Positions 12,446 through 16,929 of a stretch of DNA of 16,929 nt are shown one piece after another; positions within the stretch are counted from its first letter, which is position 1; each line of letters opens with the position of its first letter. The stretch comes from JACQCE01 sp041484905. Its GTDB lineage: Bacteria > Nitrospirota > Nitrospiria > JACQCE01. The DNA is taken from positions 1 through 16,929 of the forward strand of contig JBGPIL010000024.1 of NCBI GenBank assembly GCA_041484905.1, given 5' to 3'. The translations under genes and the position numbers were made by a program. Under the pieces are notes generated by a model. The model worked only from the letters and a program-made list of their open reading frames with translations. It did no database searches and was not told the origin of the DNA.

Positions 12446-13285
12446 TTATCGTTTAACTGAAACGACAGCTCTTGGATTTAGCCTGTCGTTTAAGTAGTCA
12501 CCAAGGACGTTAAACGCGAAAATCGTCACAGCGATCGCCAGGCTGGGGACGATGATCACATGAGGATAAAACCGCAGGGCCGCCCAGCCGTCACTGGCCA
12601 TGCCGCCCCAACTCGGGGTCGGCGGCGCCAATCCGATACCGACGAAGCTCAGCGTCGATTCCGCCAGGATCGCTGCGGGAATCCGAAACGACAGTGTCAC
12701 GAGCAATGGGCCGACCATCATCGGCAGCAGGTGACGGATGATAATCCGCAGATGGCTCGCGCCCAGGGCGCGGGCGGCGTCCAGATACTCGGCCGATTGT
12801 AAGCGCAGGACTTCTCCCCGCACCAATCGCGCCACGGTCACCCAACTGACTAGACTCAATGCCGCGATCATGCCCGTCAATCCGCGCCCGAGGACAATCG
12901 TCAGCAGAATGATCAACAAGAGATCGGGCAACGCATAGACGACCTCAAGCAGCCGCATCAGCAGATTATCGGTCCGGCCGCCCAGATAGCCCGCCGCCAT
13001 GCCGTAGGCGATCCCGAAGGCGGTCGCGATGAGCGCGGTGACCACGCCCAGCGTCATCGAGATCCGGGCGCCGTAGATGAGACGGGACAAGAGGTCGCGC
13101 CCCAACCGATCGGTGCCCAGCCAATGGTCGAGACTCGGCGATTGAAGCAGGCGGCTTGGGTCCTGCGCATCGAACGGGTACGGCGCAAGCCACGGCGCGA
13201 ACAGAGCAGCCAGCGCAATGGCACCCAGAATCGTGCCACTGATCAGGGCGAGATGATGCCCGCGGAACGCGGTGCCGGCCCTCAC
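12446..13285 (-). CDS. oppC: Peptide ABC transporter permease OppC
   Basis: A 279-residue inner-membrane permease, partner of OppB in oligopeptide import. It starts hydrophobic (HLALISGTILGAIALAALFAPWLA), then has the typical HWLGTDRLGRDLLSRLIYGARISMTLG region. Further transmembrane helices follow. The ATPase-contacting EAA-like loop reads EYLDAARALGASHLRIIIRHLLP. It ends FNVLGDYLNDRLNPR, as in DppC/OppC. The start is GTG at 13285, overlapping the oppB stop as GTGA, with a strong purine block (cgggggacggggac) just upstream. A longer open frame upstream to 13720 only overlaps oppB and is discarded. It is the last gene of the operon here; no ATPase gene follows. Confidence 0.93.
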   Translation of the reverse strand: MRAGTAFRGHHLALISGTILGAIALAALFAPWLAPYPFDAQDPSRLLQSPSLDHWLGTDRLGRDLLSRLIYGARISMTLGVVTALIATAFGIAYGMAAGYLGGRTDNLLMRLLEVVYALPDLLLIILLTIVLGRGLTGMIAALSLVSWVTVARLVRGEVLRLQSAEYLDAARALGASHLRIIIRHLLPMMVGPLLVTLSFRIPAAILAESTLSFVGIGLAPPTPSWGGMASDGWAALRFYPHVIIVPSLAIAVTIFAFNVLGDYLNDRLNPRAVVSVKR

Positions 13286-14235
13286 CGTCCCCGTCCCCCG
13301 CTCGTGCGGATTCGCGGATCGAGCCAGCCATAGCACAGATCGACCGCGAGATTCGCCGCGACAATCACGACGGCGTAGACCACCGTCACCCCCATGATCA
13401 GGGGATAATCCCGGTTGGTGACCGCCGTGATGAAAAACCGGCCCATGCCGGGGATGGAAAACAGATATTCCACGATAAATGATCCGGTCACCAGCGCGGC
13501 GAGCATCGGCCCCAGGACGGTCACGACGGGCGGCAGGCCGGCTTTGAGCAGATAGGAGAGCCAGATGACGCCGGGCGGCAATCCCTTCGCCCGCCCGACG
13601 CGGACATACTCCTGCGCGGCGACCTCGAGCAGGCTGGTGCGCGTGAGCCGCGCCACATAGGCTGCCGGGGCAAGCGCCAGGGTCAACGCCGGCAGCACGA
13701 TATAACGGGGTCCTTCCCACAAGGCCGGAGGGAACCAGTGGGCCTCATGGGCGAGGACCAAAATCAACACGATGCCCACGACAAAACTGGGGAATGACAC
13801 ACCCAGCGTCGCCAACAGCAACGAGGTGCGGTCAATCCAGGAGCCCGGCCTCCAGGCCGCGAGGATGCCGCCGGCAAGACCCAAGAACACTGTTAAGGCG
13901 AACGCGGCTGCGCCCAGTTGCATCGACACGGGAAAGGTGTCGGCGATGATGGCGCTCACGTTCCGGTCGGCGTATTTGTAGGAGGGGCCCAGATCGCCGT
14001 GCAGCAACTGGCCCAGATAGCGCGCGTACTGACCGGCGACAGGTTCATCGAGGTGATACTTCGCTTCGACGTTGGCCTTGATCTCCGGCGGGAGCAGCTT
14101 CTCCTGGTCGAACGGCCCGCCGGGCGCCAGATGCAGCAGGATAAAGGTCATGGTGGCGACCAGCCAGAGCACCGGCACGCTCCAGAGCAGGCGGTCGATG
14201 ATCAGCGCCACAGCCGGAGCAACATGCCGCCTCAT
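13282..14235 (-). CDS. oppB: Peptide ABC transporter permease OppB
   Basis: A 317-residue inner-membrane permease. From memory it closely follows E. coli OppB through LAPGGPFDQEKLLPPEIKAN, EAKYHLDEPVAGQY and LGQLLHGDLGPSYKYADRNV. Five to six hydrophobic helices follow. The EAA loop is EYVRVGRAKGLPPGVIWLSYLLK, and the GSFIVEYLFSIPGMGRFF signature comes before the last helices. These matches favour OppB over DppB. The ATG at 14235 overlaps the oppA stop as ATGA, with aaggggg four bases upstream, so translation is coupled both to oppA and to oppC. Confidence 0.94.
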   Translation of the reverse strand: MRRHVAPAVALIIDRLLWSVPVLWLVATMTFILLHLAPGGPFDQEKLLPPEIKANVEAKYHLDEPVAGQYARYLGQLLHGDLGPSYKYADRNVSAIIADTFPVSMQLGAAAFALTVFLGLAGGILAAWRPGSWIDRTSLLLATLGVSFPSFVVGIVLILVLAHEAHWFPPALWEGPRYIVLPALTLALAPAAYVARLTRTSLLEVAAQEYVRVGRAKGLPPGVIWLSYLLKAGLPPVVTVLGPMLAALVTGSFIVEYLFSIPGMGRFFITAVTNRDYPLIMGVTVVYAVVIVAANLAVDLCYGWLDPRIRTSGGRGR

Positions 14236-15830
14236 CGAACCCCCTTGGGGACTAAGACCTCGTTGAAGATCGAGACCTCTTTGAGCGTCAGAATTTCCAT
14301 GGCGTTTAACCGGAGGCCCCGCACGGATGGCTTGACGAGGTAATTCTGGCTGGCCACAAACAGGGGAATGATCGGCACAGCTTCCTCGGTGAGGATCCGT
14401 TGGGCGTCATCGTAGAGCCGCTGCCGCTTGACGGGATCCTGCGTGGAGGCGGCTTGCGCGATCAGCTCGTCATACCGGGCGCTCCCCCAACGGGAATAGT
14501 TATTGCCACTATGCGAGGTGAAGAGCGCCATGAAATTGTCCGGATCGGGATAGTCGGCGCCCCAACCCAGCCGGTAGAGCGGCGGCGGCTGCGTCTGCAG
14601 CCGCTTCAAATAGACTTTCCATTCCTGATTGTCGAGCGCGATCGTCACGCCCAGCGTCCGCTTCCATTGGGCCTGCAGATTCTCGGCGATTAAGGTGTTG
14701 ACCGGATCGGTGTTGTAGGCGGCGGTGACCGGCGGGAAGCCGCGGCCGTCCGGATAGCCGGCCTCGGCCAGTCGCGCACGGGCGGCCACGGGATCATAGG
14801 CTAATCCAATGCCGGGGTTAAAGGCGAACATCCCGGTCGGAATCCATGAATTGACGGGGACTTCACCGCCCTTTAGCAGCCGGGGGAACTCCGACTTGTC
14901 GATCGCCAGGGCAAAGGCCTGACGCACGCGCGGGTCGGTAAACGGCGCCGCCGTGACGTTAAAACCATAGTAATAGCCGCGCAGGATCGGGACGCGGATA
15001 AAATCCGGCGAGTGTTCGTAGAACGGAATCGCCTCGGGCGGGAGCGGCACCAGATCCAGATCGCCCGTTTCGTAGAGGGTCAGCGCGGTCGACCGGTCGT
15101 TGACGACATACAGGCGGACTTCATCAACCATCGGCTTGCCCCACGCATAGGCCGGATTGGCCCGCAGGACGACTTTATACTCGTGCCGCCATTCGGCCAG
15201 CGTGAACGGGCCGTTGGTCACCAGCCGGCCGGGATCGGTCCAGCGGCGGCCGTCGCGTTCGATCAGATCGCGCCGTTGAGGGAAGGTGACGACAAACGTG
15301 GTGATGCTGGGGAAATAGACGATCGGCTTCTTGAGCTGCACGCGCAGGGTCGTGTCATTGACCGCCGTGACGCCTACCAAGGCAGGGTCGGTCACCCGGC
15401 CGGCGTTGTATTCATATCCATTGACGAGATCGTAGAGAAAATAGGCGTATTCGGCCCCGGTGGCGGGATTCAACAACCGCTTCCACGAATATTCAAAGTC
15501 CTGCGCGGTGACCCGCTTGCCGTCCGTCCAGTAGACGTCGTCGCGCAGGAAGAAGGTGTAAGTCAGGCCGTCCGGGGAGACCTCCCAGCGGCGCGCGACG
15601 GCCGGCTTCGGACGCAACTGCTCATCAAACGCCGTCAGTCCTTCCATGAGGTTTTCGATGACGGTGATCGAGACGTTGTCGGTCGCGAGGGACCAATCCA
15701 GCGTGGGGGGCTCGGAGGCGATTGCCAATCGAAGGACGGATGGCGGCGGGGAGGCCGCCACGGCGCCGGACGCACACACTATCAAGAGGCCCAGAACGGG
15801 CAAGAGGCCCAGAACGAGCCGCCACCGCAT
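14232..15830 (-). CDS. oppA: Periplasmic oligopeptide-binding protein OppA-like
   Basis: A 532-residue extracytoplasmic solute-binding protein, family 5. The signal peptide is MRWRLVLGLLPVLGLLIVC-ASGAVAA, with cleavage likely near residue 26. Cys19 sits after LIV, a poor lipobox, so a soluble periplasmic form is more likely than a lipoprotein. Family features include LRLAIASEPPTLDW at the mature N-terminus, TYTFFLRDDVYWTDGKRVTAQDFEYSWKRLL, and GWGADYPDPDNFMALFTSHSGNNYSRW near the C-terminus. The frame stays open upstream to 16082, but ATG at 15830 is chosen because it places the signal peptide at the N-terminus. No good ribosome site is visible. It is first in an overlapping oppA-oppB-oppC set. 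The ligand (peptide length) cannot be read from sequence. Confidence 0.92.
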   Translation of the reverse strand: MRWRLVLGLLPVLGLLIVCASGAVAASPPPSVLRLAIASEPPTLDWSLATDNVSITVIENLMEGLTAFDEQLRPKPAVARRWEVSPDGLTYTFFLRDDVYWTDGKRVTAQDFEYSWKRLLNPATGAEYAYFLYDLVNGYEYNAGRVTDPALVGVTAVNDTTLRVQLKKPIVYFPSITTFVVTFPQRRDLIERDGRRWTDPGRLVTNGPFTLAEWRHEYKVVLRANPAYAWGKPMVDEVRLYVVNDRSTALTLYETGDLDLVPLPPEAIPFYEHSPDFIRVPILRGYYYGFNVTAAPFTDPRVRQAFALAIDKSEFPRLLKGGEVPVNSWIPTGMFAFNPGIGLAYDPVAARARLAEAGYPDGRGFPPVTAAYNTDPVNTLIAENLQAQWKRTLGVTIALDNQEWKVYLKRLQTQPPPLYRLGWGADYPDPDNFMALFTSHSGNNYSRWGSARYDELIAQAASTQDPVKRQRLYDDAQRILTEEAVPIIPLFVASQNYLVKPSVRGLRLNAMEILTLKEVSIFNEVLVPKGVR

Positions 15831-15963
15831 GCGCCGCGTGGAGCCCCACGGGTTCACCCCGAGGGTTCTCCCCGATGGGCAAACCCGTGGGGCGGAATCC
15901 TGAACAAAGGCCCCGGGCTCAAGCCGGGGCCTGCGCCAAAGGGCCAACCCACGCATGCGCCGG

Positions 15964-15992
15964 AGCATAGCAGAGCCGCCCCGACGACGCAA
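15964..15992 (-). promoter_or_regulatory. Candidate promoter of oppABC
   Basis: On the minus strand TTGCGT (15992-15987) and TATGCT (15969-15964) are separated by 17 bases. The -10 match is 4/6 and the -35 match is 3/6, so this is moderate. Transcription would begin near 15957, upstream of the two leader hairpins. Confidence 0.45.
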
Positions 15993-16127
15993 CGATAGCT
16001 GCCCACCATTGAATGTGGGGGCCCGTGCGGAACGAACAGAGAACGGTCCTCCGATTCCCCCACACCCCGAGCCACCGTTCATCTCCCATCGGCCGCACGA
16101 GTCCGGGTTTGTCCGTCACCAACCCGG

Positions 16128-16156
16128 TTGTACTTTGCGCAACGGAGTGGTAAGAT
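16128..16156 (+). promoter_or_regulatory. Candidate promoter of htrA
   Basis: TTGTAC (16128-16133) and TAAGAT (16151-16156) are separated by 17 bases, 33 bases before the ATG. Matches to sigma-70 consensus are 3/6 and 4/6. The inverted repeat at 16103-16127 abuts the -35 box and could be an operator. No sigma-E or CpxR-type box was recognised. Confidence 0.45.
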
Positions 16157-16188
16157 CAAATTCGATACCCGACGACAAGGAGTCCTTC

Positions 16189-16929
16189 ATGCGACGCATT
16201 CTCATTCCAGTGACTGTATTGGCGGTGGTCTTGATCGCCCTGCCCGCTTTGGCCAAACCGAAAGCCGCGATTTCTCCGGCGCTCCTGCAGCTTCAGGACG
16301 CCCTGATCGCCCTGGCCGATGAGGTCAAACCGGCCGTGGTCAACATCTCTCCGCTCACCCAGACACAGGCCGAGCCAAAACCTCGGAGCTCCCGCCCCGA
16401 TCATCCCGGCCCGGGCACGCCGCCCGGCACGGGCTCCGGCGTCATTTTCACCGAGAGCGGCTATATCATGACGAACAACCACGTTGTCGGCGATGCGGAC
16501 GAGGTGGAGGTCCGCCTGTCTGACAAACGGATCTTCACCGGCAAGGTGATCGGCCGGGACGGCGACACGGATGTGGCTGTCGTGAAGATTGACGCCAAGA
16601 ACAAAGAGCTGTTTCCGTCCGTTGCAATCGGCGACTCCAGCAAGCTGAAGGTCGGCCAGTGGGTCATCGCCGTGGGAAATCCCTTCGGACTGGATCGCAC
16701 TGTCACCGTCGGGGTCGTCAGCGGACTGGGCCGGGAGAATGTGAACCTCTCCCGGTATGAGGACTATATCCAGACCGACGCGTCGATCAACCCCGGCAAC
16801 AGCGGCGGCCCCCTCTTCAACCTGAGCGGCGAGGTCGTGGGGATCAACACCGCCATCCTCAATTTCGCCCAGGGGATCGGCTTCGCCATCCCGTCCAACA
16901 TGGCCAGGGAGGTGGCCGACCAGCTGGTC
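16189..16929 (+). CDS. htrA: HtrA/DegP-type periplasmic serine protease, N-terminal part
   Basis: The frame runs to the right edge without a stop, so 247 N-terminal residues are visible. The start ATG has an ideal aaggag six bases upstream. The signal peptide is MRRILIPVTVLAVVLIALPALA, cleaved after residue 22. The trypsin-like domain carries the full triad: H98 in TNNHVVGDADEV, D128 in DGDTDVAVVK and S205 in NPGNSGGPLFN. Between the mature N-terminus and the protease core is a Pro-rich linker (about 60-82) ending in GTGSGVIF. The family degrades or refolds damaged envelope proteins; PDZ domains would lie beyond the window. DegP, DegQ and DegS cannot be told apart from this part. The gene diverges from oppABC. 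Confidence 0.95.
   Translation, partial: MRRILIPVTVLAVVLIALPALAKPKAAISPALLQLQDALIALADEVKPAVVNISPLTQTQAEPKPRSSRPDHPGPGTPPGTGSGVIFTESGYIMTNNHVVGDADEVEVRLSDKRIFTGKVIGRDGDTDVAVVKIDAKNKELFPSVAIGDSSKLKVGQWVIAVGNPFGLDRTVTVGVVSGLGRENVNLSRYEDYIQTDASINPGNSGGPLFNLSGEVVGINTAILNFAQGIGFAIPSNMAREVADQLV

Larger units (their letters stand above)
15831..16188. other. Divergent intergenic region and structured oppA leader
   Basis: About 358 bases between oppA and htrA. On the oppA side are two hairpins. One has a 12-bp stem, gccccacgggtt (15843-15854) with aacccgtggggc (15882-15893). The other has a 9-bp stem, aggccccgg (15908-15916) with ccggggcct (15924-15932), followed on the minus strand by TTTGTT. Both lie between a candidate promoter and the oppA start, so the mRNA leader would be about 125 bases and strongly folded. 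On the htrA side is a 7-bp inverted repeat, ccgggtt/aacccgg (16103-16127), adjacent to the candidate -35 box. Confidence 0.6.

Noticed and set aside
13286..13720. Upstream extension of the oppC frame
   Set aside because: It only overlaps oppB in another frame. The GTG at 13285 with GTGA coupling and a strong ribosome site explains the start.
15012..15998. Plus-strand open frame of 328 codons
   Set aside because: It is antisense to oppA and its leader, with low-complexity translation at its end. No ribosome site or family match.
1..16929. tRNA, rRNA, CRISPR array, prophage or complete insertion sequence
   Set aside because: No cloverleaf, rRNA segment, regularly spaced repeats or phage genes were recognised; the only mobile-type gene is the partial RAYT at the left edge.

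Overview
The window looks like a chromosomal segment of a GC-rich Gram-negative bacterium. Most genes are housekeeping or envelope genes, with dense minus-strand operons, exported proteins with Sec signals, and an HtrA protease. Overall style (high GC, palindromic repeats between operons, a RAYT transposase, small basic repeat proteins) suggests a Nitrospira-like lineage, but that placement is an impression and no marker here proves it.

Left part (1-2700), accessory: the 3' end of a REP-associated tyrosine transposase, then a visibly AT-richer island with one unrecognised secreted protein. Short repeats related to the sequence just behind the transposase flank the island. A PIN-toxin/ribbon-helix-helix antitoxin pair follows on the minus strand.

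Middle (2790-5500): a plus-strand double-domain SagB/ThcOx-type nitroreductase with no azole-synthesis partners, converging on a PlsC-type acyltransferase. Next is an 81-residue lysine-rich protein built from two copies of one ~35-residue motif. A clear intrinsic terminator separates the last two and settles the acyltransferase start.

Core block (5589-12161, all minus): aspS, an RluB-type pseudouridine synthase with a ~190-residue Arg/Ser-rich tail, guaA and guaB. guaB-guaA form the GMP branch of purine synthesis. Good sigma-70-like promoters precede aspS and guaB. Directly upstream of both promoters sits the same two-hairpin repeat pair (types A and B), and a perfect 24-bp inverted repeat lies between guaA and rluB.

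Right part (12446-16929): a translationally coupled oppA-oppB-oppC peptide-import operon on the minus strand, without ATPase genes in the window, diverging from an htrA/degP-type periplasmic protease cut by the right edge. oppA has a long leader with two strong hairpins. No tRNA, rRNA, CRISPR array, phage or complete IS was seen. The most unusual material is the family of palindromic repeats at operon boundaries, the doubled-motif small protein, and small in-frame low-complexity insertions in GuaA and AspRS.
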